From NCBI GenBank assembly GCA_011037195.1, contig JAAEAF010006518.1, positions 1 through 64,000 on the forward strand: 64,000 bases of DNA. Reading direction: 5' to 3'. Under the pieces are notes generated by a model, which saw only the letters and a list, made by a program, of their open reading frames with translations, was not told the origin of the DNA and ran no database searches. Below are positions 31,842-41,829 of the stretch, piece after piece. Position numbers and translations under genes: made by a program. Numbering within the stretch: the stretch's first letter is position 1; every line of letters begins with the position of its first letter. This DNA comes from Triatoma infestans. Lineage: Eukaryota > Arthropoda > Insecta > Hemiptera > Reduviidae.

Positions 31842-32105
31842 TCCTCACGAGTTCGTCAAGTGGCTAGCGCACTCGCCTTTTGTACGAGGAGAATTCGGGG
31901 TTCGATTCCCGTGAAGGCAAAGTGGTGTTGACCTCCAGCATCGTGGTGAAAAGTGGGAAAACCTACAGTTAGTAGCGCCCTAGTAGCGAAGGCCCGAAAC
32001 TAAACGGCGCGAGAACTGCGGCGTGCTTACCACCCCCCTATTCAAACCGCCGTCTGGCAAGCCTTGGCCCTTTATGGGCTGTTGCGCCCCATAGGGTTTT
32101 TTAAA
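31842..32105 (+). mobile_element. S2 tRNA-derived SINE
   Basis: Best-preserved S2 head: CAAGTGGCTAGCGCACTCGC (A box) and GGGGTTCGATTCCCG (B box). Body TAGTAGCGCCCTAGTAGCGA, GAGAACTGCGGCGTGCTTAC, AAGCCTTGGCCCTTTATGGG, tail CCCCATAGGGTTTTTT. Short AAGGACTCC repeats at about 31834 and 32105 on both sides may be the target-site duplication. Confidence 0.8.
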
Positions 32106-32299
32106 GGACTCCACATAAGAAAAAGGAATAATCACATTTCTGCAGATATCATAAATTGTAGATTAACCTTAGGTTGGCCACTTTAATGGATGATGAAAAA
32201 GTGATCAAATGTCCTTGTAAGGCATCCCATAAAATGTAGGTAGGGTGGTTCAGACATAAGTATAATGAACAGCTGATAAAAATAATTTGTTGTGGTTTG

Positions 32300-32555
32300 A
32301 ATCTGCAGAGCTGGGAAAGCATCAGAGATATTTACCATGATAGTCTGCTTCTTTTTCGTGGGGTCATTCGGTCGAGGTTTCACATACAAGTGTTATCAAC
32401 TAAATTTGCTCTGCGCAAGTCTATGTTATCCCCACACTGTTTTGACAAAAAAAAACATCCTGATGATAGCTTCGGGGTCAACACCCGAAACTGGGTCGAT
32501 GACCACGAAAAAACAAAGCTATCACGGAAAATATCTCTAAAACTGTTAGAATAGA
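32300..32555. mobile_element. F1 foldback element (copy E)
   Basis: Left arm CAGAGCTGGGAAAGCATCAG through TAGTCTGCTTCTTTTTCGTG, but the left ribozyme-like core is deleted. The centre TAAATTTGCTCTGCGCAAGT leads into a complete right arm ending AGCTATCACGGAAAATATCT. Confidence 0.78.
32456..32501 (+). ncRNA. Hammerhead ribozyme-like motif, best core (copy E)
   Basis: CATC (32456-32459), CTGATGA (32460-32466), a stem II region with GGGT, CAAC, ACCC, then GAAA (32487-32490), CTGG, GTC (32495-32497) and GATG (32498-32501). Stem I pairs perfectly, all core residues and the cleavage triplet are present, and the GGGC/GCCC stem of other copies appears as GGGT/ACCC, still paired. A 7-nt insertion (AGCTTCG) lies between CTGATGA and stem II and may impair folding. 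Confidence 0.6.
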
Positions 32556-32559
32556 TTTA

Positions 32560-33010
32560 TGTATATCTGAAAAGATCTTAAACTTGTAGGCTTCAATTCA
32601 GTGATTGCCTGATCGTTTAGGTATCTTCTGAAAGGATCATAAAAATGTAGGATTCAGCCTTGAACCAGTAAAAGCCTATAAAAAAAAATGATTATATCTA
32701 AAGTCCGCCTAACAGGATATAAAATTAAGTTCAAATTTAATTCAATTGTATCCATTACATCTCAATCTGAGGCCCGCAAAAAACCAACATGTGAGACGGC
32801 CCTGGACTAACTCTTTAATGTATTTTTGGTTAAATCAATCCACCATTTTTTTTTTAAATCAATTACAAGAATATTTTATTTAAAAAAAAAAAATCGAGAG
32901 TGTAATGTATTGTGTGTCCAAATAAATTGTGTAATTTTAAATTGTGAAAAAGCTAATTTTAGACCTCATCAAAAAAAAATGTCTCTTTAATTAATGATTT
33001 TTAATTGTTT
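32560..33010. other. Unassigned AT-rich sequence
   Basis: Contains a diverged direct repeat of 'aaaggatcataaa' type phrases (about 32566-32645). No gene is seen. Confidence 0.3.
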
Positions 33011-33011
33011 A

Positions 33012-33260
33012 AGGCGCAAAAAACATCTATGGCCATTGGTGGACTTCTCAGTGCACAGCTCGGTGACAGTGTTCTTTCAATGCCTGCCGGCTGACCTAAT
33101 CGAGCGGAGCTATTAATTCCTTACTACAAACAGCAGTCAGAATTTCTGCCCCAATTGTGGTGTTCCACATAACTCTGGATAAGTGACGCCATCCTTACAC
33201 ACATTGGGCACGTACAGCCGGACTTCCGTCTTCCAAATCCAGTACGCTACCACAGACCTA
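33012..33260 (-). mobile_element. Diverged S1-like SINE
   Basis: TTAAGGCGCAAAAAACATCT, CTATGGCCATTGG and CTTCTCAGTGCAC match the S1 tail in reverse. The remainder up to CCAGTACGCTACCACAGACC is rearranged or from another family. Confidence 0.45.
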
Positions 33261-33639
33261 AACCCTTACCTCAGGCCATAGAAGTCTATTAAACTTCCAA
33301 GATATATTTCAACTATTTTTTTAGAAAAGGCCTAAAAGTTTCAGTAACAATTCATTAATTAAAAAAATTAAAAATTACAATTTAAAAAAAAATTTAAATT
33401 GTCACCTGGCTTGTTACCTTAAATTACCTGCTGAGGTACTTTTTTTTTTGAATAGTTTTGCACCCCAAATTCACTTTTGCTGGCAAATCGCAAATCACCA
33501 GTTTTCTAGCAACCAAAAAAAAACAGGGCAGCCCAAAATACTCCACCAATTGAACAAAAAGTGATCCGGCGTTTCGAATCTCTGCAAAGTTAGCGTTTCC
33601 TAATTTTAAAGAGAATAACTGCAGCTGTTTTCTAAAGAA

Positions 33640-33850
33640 AATCATTGGTGTATCAACTTTTGGTTGATGGATTTTGCCCGAAATTTTTGTGTCAGATACG
33701 ATGGTAGTAGTACCTAAACGGCATAATCAAGTTTAAGCTTCCTACGATTTGAAATAAAACTTTCCGGGTTGACAACGTATCAGTGGTTTTATTAGAAACC
33801 GACGTTTTGCCCATACTATAATTAAGCTTCTTTTGCAGGTATAATAACCC
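33640..33850 (-). repeat. Interspersed family fragment plus F2 module
   Basis: 33660-33760 carries the GGATTTTGCCCGAAATTTTT, 'gtgtcagatacgatggtag' block. 33765-33850 reversed carries AAGAAGCTTAATTATAGTAT, GGGCAAAACGTCGGTTTC, an F2 module with a GCTTA/TGGGC hairpin before the CGTCGG. Confidence 0.5.
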
Positions 33851-34071
33851 CTAACAAGAGCCCGCAAGGGGTAATCTGTTGCATGCAGTTACTTGAAGGG
33901 GGAGTAGCGATCCCCCACGGGTTTACCACAGCTCAGTACTCCATCACTTCGTCAGAACAGTACACAATACACTTTAAACTACATACGCTCTACTCTTTTA
34001 CAGACAAGGACAAACACGTACATAAACAAGGTACGGAGTCCCAAGTTAATTGGCGTAAGCCAAAGGAGAAA

Positions 34072-34258
34072 GAAGGGATTAGCTCAGTGGGAGCGCGCTG
34101 GTCTAGCTGGACCGTGCGCGGAGTTCCCGTGTTCGAATCCTAGATTTTCTCTTCCTAAGAGTCTCTACAGCTCACTGTCCGGTGATGGCAGTGTGTATCT
34201 GTAGGTAGAGAACTCTGCTCGGAAGCCGGCAGGGTACTAAGAAGGCTCCCGGGGGAGG
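34072..34258 (+). mobile_element. S1 tRNA-derived SINE
   Basis: GGGATTAGCTCAGTGGGAGC (A box) and a GTGTTCGAATCC B box, then CTACAGCTCACTGTCCGGTG and GCCGGCAGGGTACTAAGAAG. The head and body are typical; the far tail is missing. Confidence 0.75.
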
Positions 34259-34369
34259 CACACTAGATCTTTCAGGTCACAATGCAATAATCCCCAATAA
34301 CAATCTAAAAAAACCCTACCGAGACCCGTGAGCATACAAACATGTTCTGAACGAAATTAAAATAAAAGA

Positions 34370-34650
34370 AAAGACTTCTTTGGTTTGGCCATGTTATGCG
34401 CTATGGATGAGGATAAATGGCCATGGAAAATTCATTCCATGCAAGAAACAGAATCTGGACGTGAGGGAAAGTATGGCAGCCAAAAAAAGGCTGAGAAATT
34501 GGTGATTCAAACGGCAGAACATCTTGGTTTCATAAATGTAAAGTGGGGGAACGGCGTATTGTTTATTGTTTTGGAAATTTGCCTACCCCCATTAAACGTG
34601 TCCAAGCTGAAAATTCCTGCCCTAATCCCTCTCATGGTGTGTCCTCCCCC
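34370..34650 (+). mobile_element. LINE C-terminal fragment (RTE-like)
   Basis: Frames read LVWPCYALWMRINGHGKF and, shifted, ALCAMDEDKWPWKIHSMQET, then KKRLRNW and IQTAEHLGFINVKW, matching the W-GHVMRM-type block at LINE ORF2 ends. Ends just before the tandem array at 34672. Confidence 0.5.
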
Positions 34651-34671
34651 CTAGCCGTTAAGTGCCAGCTT

Positions 34672-35001
34672 AGAATAGGCCTGCGGTATTCTCTGCCTGT
34701 CGTAAGAGACGACTAAAAGGGAAACCCCGTTTAGGTTCCGGGTTAGAATAGGCCTAAGGTATTCTCTGCCTGTCGTAGAAGGCGACTTAAAGAGAGACCC
34801 CCCATATAGATAGAATAGGCCTAAGGTATTCTCTGCCTGTCGTAGAAGGCGTCTTAAAGAGAGACCCCCCATATAGAATAGGCCTAAGGTATTCTCTGCC
34901 TGTCGTAGGAGGCGACTAAAAGAGAAACCGTGCGTAGGTCCCGGGTTAGAATAGGCTTAAGGTATCTCTGCCTGTCGTAGGAGGCGATTAAAAGGGGGGG
35001 G
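34672..35001 (+). repeat. Five tandem monomers at the 5' end of the R1-like LINE
   Basis: Units start at 34672, 34745, 34812, 34875 and 34948. Each opens AGAATAGGCCTAAGGTATTC and CTCTGCCTGTCGTA, then AGGCGACTAAAAG, followed by one of two tails: a GTTCCGGGTT type (73-bp units) or a CCCCCCATATAG type (63-67 bp). The array ends in a G run. Tandem 5' monomers in LINEs often carry promoter activity; here that is inference. Confidence 0.75.
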
Positions 35002-36070
35002 AACTTCCCCTTCCTTTCCTTTCCTATGGTTTTGTTGTGGTTGTTTATGTTTTATATTTTCCTATAACCTCGCTATGCCTTCGCCCCGCGGTAGGTAGGT
35101 CGCAGTCGCGACAAAATTGTGTAGGTGGTTAGGTAAGGCAGAGGCCAGGTAGGGTAATGGGTTGGGCGTTGGCTGGGGGGGTATCCGTCCTTTTTTTTCT
35201 TTTTTTTATCCAATTCCTTTCTTTCTTTGGTGGTGGGGTGTCCTCGCACCGGGCCAAAGTGTAGGTGGCTAGGAGGAGACCCTCTGATTCTCTTCGGAGC
35301 TCAGAGGAACCGACTGTTGCTATCCAGAAGTGGAGGCTCTGACGAACGTGCTGCTAGAGAGGTATGGCATAGTTCCAACAGGCCTCGACGGCAGCACAAG
35401 TAGGCTACGAGCATCCCGAATCCGTTTTGCGGTGGCTGGATGCGGGACAATTAGGCAGGTGCATAGGACGTCGCCCCTCGTTTCCGGATGGAGACTGGAT
35501 TGGAGAAGAATAATTTTTTTTTTGACCTCCCGATCCAAAGTCTATCCCCTCCCTTCCCCCATGTCTTTGGACTCTGATATTGACCAAGGGCAACAATGTG
35601 CCCAGGATGAATAGTTAAGGCTTCACCTTCCATTCGCCAGGAACGTCCGAGCGCAGCTTTGAGTGTTGCTGCATCCTGTCCGAAGGTGGTCAAGAAACTC
35701 GGCGGATCTAGACATGGGCGTATAAAAGCCCCGGGCGGCTATAGGTGTGCGTCGTCCGTCGCCAAGGTGGTGTCCTCGGCGGTAGTCTTGGATACACCTC
35801 CCAAGGCTCGGTGGTAAGCACGCCGTAAGCGGTTGGCAGGGGGGTATGACCCTGTCTTATAGTGCTACTCTGGGAGGATAGGCGGCCAACCAGTTTTAAG
35901 GAATTCGTCACGAGTGGGATATGCATGTAGTATCACAGGATAGTTTAAGCCTTGCACGTGCGTGGGATCGGTTATGGATTCTAATTCAATTATAAAGGTG
36001 GGTGGGTGGGAGTGTTACCCCGGGGAGGAGTAGTTGAAGAGATTTTCCTGGCTGTAGGGATGGCGGACCG
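35002..36070 (+). mobile_element. R1-like LINE, presumed 5' UTR
   Basis: A GC-richer segment without a long ORF matching LINE proteins; the overlapping short ORFs in both strands at 35320-35690 have no recognisable domain. Contiguous with the monomers upstream and ORF1 downstream. A 9-T run interrupts it at 35514-35522. Confidence 0.5.
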
Positions 36071-37670
36071 GTGAGGGCTCCGCGAGGCGGTGGGCAAAGG
36101 GAGAGAGCGTTATCGGAGGGCTCTCCCGAACAGGAGTTGCGAAGGAGAAGGCTCGATAGGGGAGGAGTTGTACATAAAATGGATCGATGTACGAAAAAGG
36201 TTCAGGAAGCGGTCGCTGAGATTAGAAGATACGTGGGGAAAAATTTCTCAAAAGAGAAGCACGAAGGTTTTTTTCTGGGGTGCTTCGATAAGATCACTAA
36301 CGCGCAGAAGGAGTTGGTGGAAGATGTGGCGCGCGTGAGCGCGATGTTAGATAGGATGATTGTAGTGGAAGATAGATTGAAGGATTTGGCGGTGAATGAA
36401 GAAGCGGAATTTATGCGTAGGTTGAAGCTTATGGAAGAGAGGATGTCCCGGCAAGTGCGGGAAGAGAATAGGCAAGCCTTGGAGCGGGCGAGGGCGGAAG
36501 TGGAGCGGTGTAGGACAATGATGGAGAGCGAGGATGTGCAGAGGCAGGGGGATTTAGACAAAGTGGGAAAAGGAGTTCGGGAAAGGGTTAGTTAGAAAGG
36601 GTTAGTTGGAAGTAAAGATAGAAAGGGAATTTCAGAGAGTGAGGGAAGAGCAAGTAGGAAGGATTGAGAGGTTTATGAGACAGGCTATGGAGGAGCAGAG
36701 GAAGTGGCGAGAGGAAATAATGAAGGGGCTACAGAGGGTAGAAAAGAAGGCGGAGGAGGGGAACAGTGAGATTACGCGGAGGTTAATGGGGTTGGAAGGG
36801 AAGCAGGAGGGGTTAGTAAGTTTTTGGAGGATGTTAAAGGGAATATGCAAACCTTATATGAGCGAATGCAGACGGTACATAAGGTTTTAGAGGAGAGGGT
36901 GAAGTGTGCGGAGGTTGGAGAAACACAAAAGGTGATGGAAAGGGAGAGAAGTCGGCTGGTCGAGAAAGTTAGGAGCGTCCGAAAGGAGGAAAAGATGGTA
37001 GTTGATGAAGTGGGTGTTGAGGAGGCATCGTAGGCGGAAGTAGTCAAGCGGGGAAAGAAAAGAGCACAAAGGGGGCCGCTACCACCATGGTCGTAGAGGC
37101 GCCAGTGGGTACAGACGGCAAAAAGGCGTGGGAGGAGTTAGTTAGGTGTCTGAATCCGAAAAGCGGGGTGGTGAAAGTGAAAGGGATACGGAAGCAAGGA
37201 AAGGATTTTGTAGTAGGGGTGCATGATGGGGAAGATGTGGAGCGATTGCGTAGGGAAGATAGTTTGAAGGAGGCTGGGTTTAGGGTGGATGAGGAGCCGC
37301 GCATGAACGATCCATGCGTTGTAATTATGACATAGATCGGAATATAAGTGAGGTGGATTTGACAGTGATGATTCGGAAAAGGAATGAACCGGTGTTCCTA
37401 GGCATAGCAGAGGATGGGATAAGGAAATGTTTTAAACCGAAATTTAGAACGGGTCCAAAGGGTAGGGATGTAGTGAATTGGGTTGTAAAGGTGTCCCCGC
37501 AGGTGTTCAGGAAATTGGAGAGCTTGGGTAGAATTTATGCAGGGTTAAGGAGCTGTGGTAATTGTAGGAGGATGGGTTTTAAGGACGATAGACATTCGGC
37601 TAGGTGGGGAGGATGCCCGGTTGTGGTGATATTAAAGAACAGGGGAAAGAGGAATACAAGATATGAGTAG
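36071..37670 (+). pseudogene. R1-like LINE ORF1 (gag-like), frameshifted
   Basis: Successive frames give a coiled-coil-rich N-terminal half (KKVQEAVAEIRRYVGKNFSK, many Glu/Arg/Lys heptads to about 37030). A gag-like domain follows: KAWEELVRCLNPKSGVVKVK, then a beta strand CVVIYDIDRNISEVDL, then KFRTGPKGRDVVNWVVKVSP and a YAGL.SCGNC...H......CP zinc-knuckle-like end. ORF1 proteins of R1/Jockey LINEs bind RNA and have this RRM-then-knuckle order. Only one knuckle is seen and it is degenerate. At least four frameshifts or stops (near 36595, 36830, 37033, 37330) break it. The last stop is at 37668-37670. Confidence 0.78.
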
Positions 37671-38580
37671 GGTGGGTGAGGTAGAAAGGAGAAACCTGGG
37701 AGTACTTCGTGTTGGGCAAATAAATGCTGGAAGAGCGCGGGGGCTACGGATGAATTAAGGCGCGAAGCGGAAGAGAGAAAGTTGGACGTATTGCTGATAC
37801 AAGAGACGTATGCAAGGAAGGGAAGGGAGGAAGCTTTTGGGGTGAGGGATAGGGTGATTTATGGGGAGGGTGTGGAAAGTCCTTTAGTTGCGGTTGTGAT
37901 TTTTAATGAGGACTTGTTAGTACTTAAGCATAACGATTTATGTGATAATTGCTGGGTTGTCGTTACGGTGGAGCCACGCCTTTTACTGGGGTGTGGGTAT
38001 TTTAAATACTCGGATCCCACGGAAAGGCACTTAGAGAAGTTGGAGATGGTGAGAACGAGTGTTGGTCAGGGGTGGCAATGGGCTATATTGGGAGTGGATA
38101 TGTATGCGAAGTCGGAGTTATGGTTTAGTGGGAGAACCGATGAGAAGGGGGCGGCGGTGGAGGAGTTTTTAGGTGCGACCAGTCTATTTGTATTGAACCA
38201 GCCTGGGCTGGTGATACGTTTGATAATGGGAGAATGGCCACAAATATAGATGTGACACTTGCGGGGAGTGAGGTTTGTAGGCATGTTTGGAAGTGGGAGG
38301 TGGTGGACCAGGATGACGGAAGTGATCACAGGCTGATTGTGTTCGAGGTGGCAGTGCGATGTTGTAGAAATAAAAGGCGGAAGCAGAAGAGAATAAATTG
38401 GAATAGGTATATGGAGATATTGGGAGAGGTGAACGATGTTGATGTTAGAGGAGAGCTTGAGGAAGAAATTGAGAAGCTCCAAGGCAGGATGCTTGCTGCG
38501 GTACGACAAGCTGGTGTGAGAGTGGAGGTAGGAGGAAGAGGCAGAAGCAGAGACGGTGGAACGAGGAAATGGAGATCATG
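37663..38580 (+). pseudogene. R1-like LINE ORF2: endonuclease domain, frameshifted
   Basis: ATG at 37663 overlaps the ORF1 stop in ATGAGTAG. The product opens MSRVGEVERRNLGVLRVGQI and NAGRAR. After a frameshift near 37740 it reads LDVLLIQETYARKGREEAFG (the QE catalytic box), then YFKYSDPTERHLEKLE, ILGVDMYAKSELW (the GD..A box), and after a second frameshift near 38235, TNIDVTLAG and GSDHRLIVFEV (the SDH box). These are the signatures of an apurinic-endonuclease-type nuclease that nicks the target DNA. Confidence 0.82.
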
Positions 38581-40210
38581 AGGAGGCAGTTGGTAGAAGT
38601 AAGGCGGGATATGCAGCGGGGGGGATTTGGTGAGTAGGGAGCGGAAACGAGAAGAGTATAGGAGACTAAGGAAAAGATATAATAGGCTACTACGAAGAGG
38701 GAAGAAGGAATGTTAGCAAAAGTTGGTCTCCGGTGGTGCCCAAAAAAAAAATGTGGGGTCTTGGGTATAAGCTGGAGATGGGGAAGTACAGGAGTCGAGA
38801 GGTGGTGCAGGCATTACGCTGGAGGGATGGGTTTACTAAGAGCATAAGAAAGAATCTTGATGTGTTGGTGGGGAGAGTGGTTGTGGAAGACAAGTTGGAG
38901 GAAGAGAGTGAGGGGCAGGCAAAGTGCGAAGAAGGGTTAGGAAGTTGGAGGAGTGTTTGGTGGAGGGAGAGGATATTTGTTTTGAGGAAGAAGAGGTGTG
39001 GGAGGCAATTATAAAATTTACGAAAGGAAAGGCTCCTGGAGATGATGGGATAACCGTGGAAATTGTGGTGAGGGGGTGAAATAGTATAAAGGGGGACGTG
39101 ATCTGGATAATGGAGGAGGCCGGAGAAGCAGAAGCTTCCCTGACCTATGGAAGCAGGGAAGGTTGGTTTGGATTAAAAAACCTGATCGGGCGTGGGAGGA
39201 TCCGGGGGAGTATCGGCCCGTTTGTTTACTACCGGTATTGGGGAAGGTCTTGGAGCGATTGATGCTAAGTAGAATGAGCCCCATTTTAGAAAGTTTGTGA
39301 CATGATAATTAGTTTGGATACAGAAAAGGGAGATCGGTGGACGATGTGATGGTGACTTTGGATGAGCTGGTGGAGGGGGCGGGAGAAAAGTATGTGTTGG
39401 GGTTATTTTTCGACATAAAGGGAGCATTTGATCATGTGTGGTGGCCGGTACTAAAGTTAAGGCTTCTACAAAATGGGATTGCAGGAGGTGAGTATGCGTT
39501 GGTTAGAAATTATGTGGAAGGCAGGGTTATGAGTATGAAGATGGGGGACGTGGGTGTGCGGAGGGAGGTAATTCGTGGGTGTCCACAAGGTTCTGTGGCT
39601 AGGCCTTATTTGTGGTGCGTAATGTTCAATTTGCAGTTGGAGGAATTGGAGAGAGTTGGAATAAGGGCTTTAGCTTATATGGACGATCTTTGTGTTATTG
39701 TGAAGGGGGATCTCGAAGGCAACTAGAGGAACTGGGGTCAGTAGCGGCGGAAAAGGTGTATACTTGGGGGTTAGAGTATAAGTTAGAAATCTCAAAGGAG
39801 AAAACGGCAGCAATGCTTTCAAAGGGTAATCTGGGCAGAGAACGACCTCCGCGAGTGTTTATGGGAGGTGTGAGGGTAAGGGTGGTGCAAGAATATAGGT
39901 ATTTGGGGGTAGTATTAGGAGAAAGGTTGCGAATTGATAAGCACGTGGAGTCTGTGTGTGGTAAACTGGTAAGGAAATGGCAAAAGGTAAAGAGGTTGTG
40001 GGGAAATAAATGGGGGTATTGTGTGAAGCAGAGGAGGATCTTGTATAAGGCTTTTATGGAGGCAGTATGTACGTACGGTGCACCTTTTGTACTTAAAAGA
40101 CTGGTAGGTGGAGTGCGGAGGAAATTGGAGGCGGTGCAGAGACAGGTGCTTTTGGCAGTTGTGGGAGGGTACAGGACTATACCTCAGATGTGCTACCGGT
40201 TTTGGTGGGA
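38580..40210 (+). pseudogene. R1-like LINE ORF2: reverse transcriptase, frameshifted
   Basis: Frames read AIIKFTKGKAPGDDGITVEI, LVWIKKPDRAWEDPGEYRPV, LGLFFDIKGAFDHVWWPVLK, then GCPQGSVARPYLWCV and LAYMDDLCVIVKG. The catalytic box is YMDD where most LINEs have YADD or FADD. After another frameshift near 39715: GLEYKLEISKEKTAAMLSKG and VVQEYRYLGVVLG, then the thumb AFMEAVCTYGAPFVLK and QRQVLLAVVGGYRTIP. A stop at 40221-40223 ends this frame. Breaks occur near 38580, 38740, 39014 and 39300. Confidence 0.85.
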
Positions 40211-40223
40211 GTGCTTCCGATAG

Positions 40224-40755
40224 CACTTGCGGTTAGACGTGCAGCTTGCCGCTTATTGGATCAGAAGGAAGAAGGATTTCGAATTGGGAGAGCGTCTGGT
40301 GGAAGAAGATGAAATTGAAGCCCTAGGAGAAGATGTGTTGAATAAGCAGGTGGATGAGGCTGTTATCAGCGAGTGGCAGATGCAGTGGGATAGTTCTGGA
40401 ACGGGTATGGCGGTGTGGGAAATGATTAAGGACGTGGAGACAAAGAATAGGTTGCAAGTGGTTGGAGGTAGATTTTTGGACGGCGCAGGTTTTGACGGGT
40501 CATGGGGCGTGTGGGAAGTATTTGTGGAGGTTTGGGTTAAGGTCGTCTGAGCTGGGTTTATGTGGACACCCCGACACTATGGAAAATAAGATTTTCAGGT
40601 GCGTGTTGGTGGATAGGGAACGGTATATTGTAAGGAGGAAGTTAGAGAGGTTAGGTTGGGGTCGGGAAGAAAATGTTGGGTATTGGGTGAATGAGGTTAG
40701 GTGGGAGGGGTTTAGGACCTTGTGTAGGGAAATGTTAAAAGGGCTAGGGGTTTGA
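40224..40755 (+). pseudogene. R1-like LINE ORF2: C-terminal region
   Basis: QLAAYWIRRKKDFELGERLV, ISEWQMQWDSSGTGMAVWEM, then (frameshift near 40540) LCGHPDTMENKIFRCVLVDR, a decayed C-terminal Cys/His knuckle, and YIVRRKLERLGWG to a TGA at 40753-40755. No RNase H domain follows the RT, which suits R1-type elements. Confidence 0.7.
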
Positions 40756-41780
40756 GGGTCATTGTGCTTTTAGATTAGGATAGGTTAGTTAAGGGGGATG
40801 GGGTGGAGGAATATTGCGTACTCCACCTCAGAGGGATAGAGTGAATGTAGGTGCGAGTGTAATTTATTGTATGGGTGTGAGATGTGGTTGATGGGTATTT
40901 TGAGCCTTAGGATAGGATTGTACCTGAGTAGTGTAGGAATTATGAAGTTCTCCATCTCGTGGGGTGTATTGTGTGAGTGGGTGTGTGGAAGTATTTATTG
41001 TATGGATGTGAGGGACCTTGGAGTGGCACAGGTATGTGGCAACACCATCGCCCATTCCCTAGGGAATGCAGTCAGCCTCTGGCTCTCTAGGTCGGGAGCG
41101 AGTCTTCCCATCCCTTTCCACGTCCTATCCTTTTCCTTTCCCCCTTGCCGGGCTACCGGAAAGTATTCTAGGTTACAGCACTTCTGTTCTTGAAGCACTG
41201 GACAGGAATCAGTAGATAGTAGGTAACCATCTAGTGTGCGATCAGTCACACTATACTCGTTATCGAGTATGAAAAACTAACTACGGGCGCAAGCGCCAAT
41301 TTCCAAGCCCAATTGCTTGCAATTGAGGTCGGACTCGTAGTGGTCGTGGTTTAACCAACAACTCCAATGACTGCGGTTATGAGTTGAGTGGGAGGAGACC
41401 CGCGATATAAATTAAACCCCGGTGCCAGCCCGTAGCTGGAAGTGCACTTGCTAGATGTGCGCGGTCCACCAGAATATGCTAGGGTGCCTTGTCTAGCTTC
41501 TGGGAGTGGAGTGTGACCACAATGTGGGATCACTTCACGCGCTAGTTGAGCGTATCTCAATCTGCCCTTAAATGGGCCAAGCGGGGGAGTGCCCGGGTGG
41601 GCATCTCTGCCATGGTAGGGCCTTGCACCATCAGCCTCATCATGGTGGTGACATCCTTCTCTTGTAAAACGACCCTGTGCTTGCACAGGGGGACTGGTAT
41701 ACCCGAGGAGGGTAGGAACGGTCCTTTCTCAAGTCCTTCTAGGATTTGTATTGGAATCTATTCCTTCACCTCAGAGAATC
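40756..41780 (+). mobile_element. R1-like LINE 3' UTR
   Basis: Non-coding tail. From about 41015 it aligns with 13612-14345 for about 700 bp, proving it is part of the mobile unit. Ends near CCTAGGATTTGTATTGGAAT or shortly after; no clear poly-A is visible. Confidence 0.65.
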
Positions 41781-41829
41781 CATAGGTGTTATCGCATCCT
41801 AGGCACAGACTGTTTCAGCTTTAGAAGTG

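Noticed and set aside
34672..35001. CRISPR-like array of repeats
   Set aside because: Units abut with no unique spacers, the genome is eukaryotic, and the array adjoins a LINE.
35320..35693. Several overlapping short ORFs on both strands
   Set aside because: Mutually overlapping and without domains; they lie in the LINE 5' UTR.
36202..40226. Minus-strand ORFs opposite the R1-like LINE (up to 147 codons)
   Set aside because: Shadows caused by the purine-rich sense strand giving stop-poor antisense frames rich in Ser, Pro and Leu.
36071..40755. R1 element in its classic 28S rDNA target
   Set aside because: Neither flank resembles 28S rRNA; flanks are a LINE fragment and AT-rich repeats.
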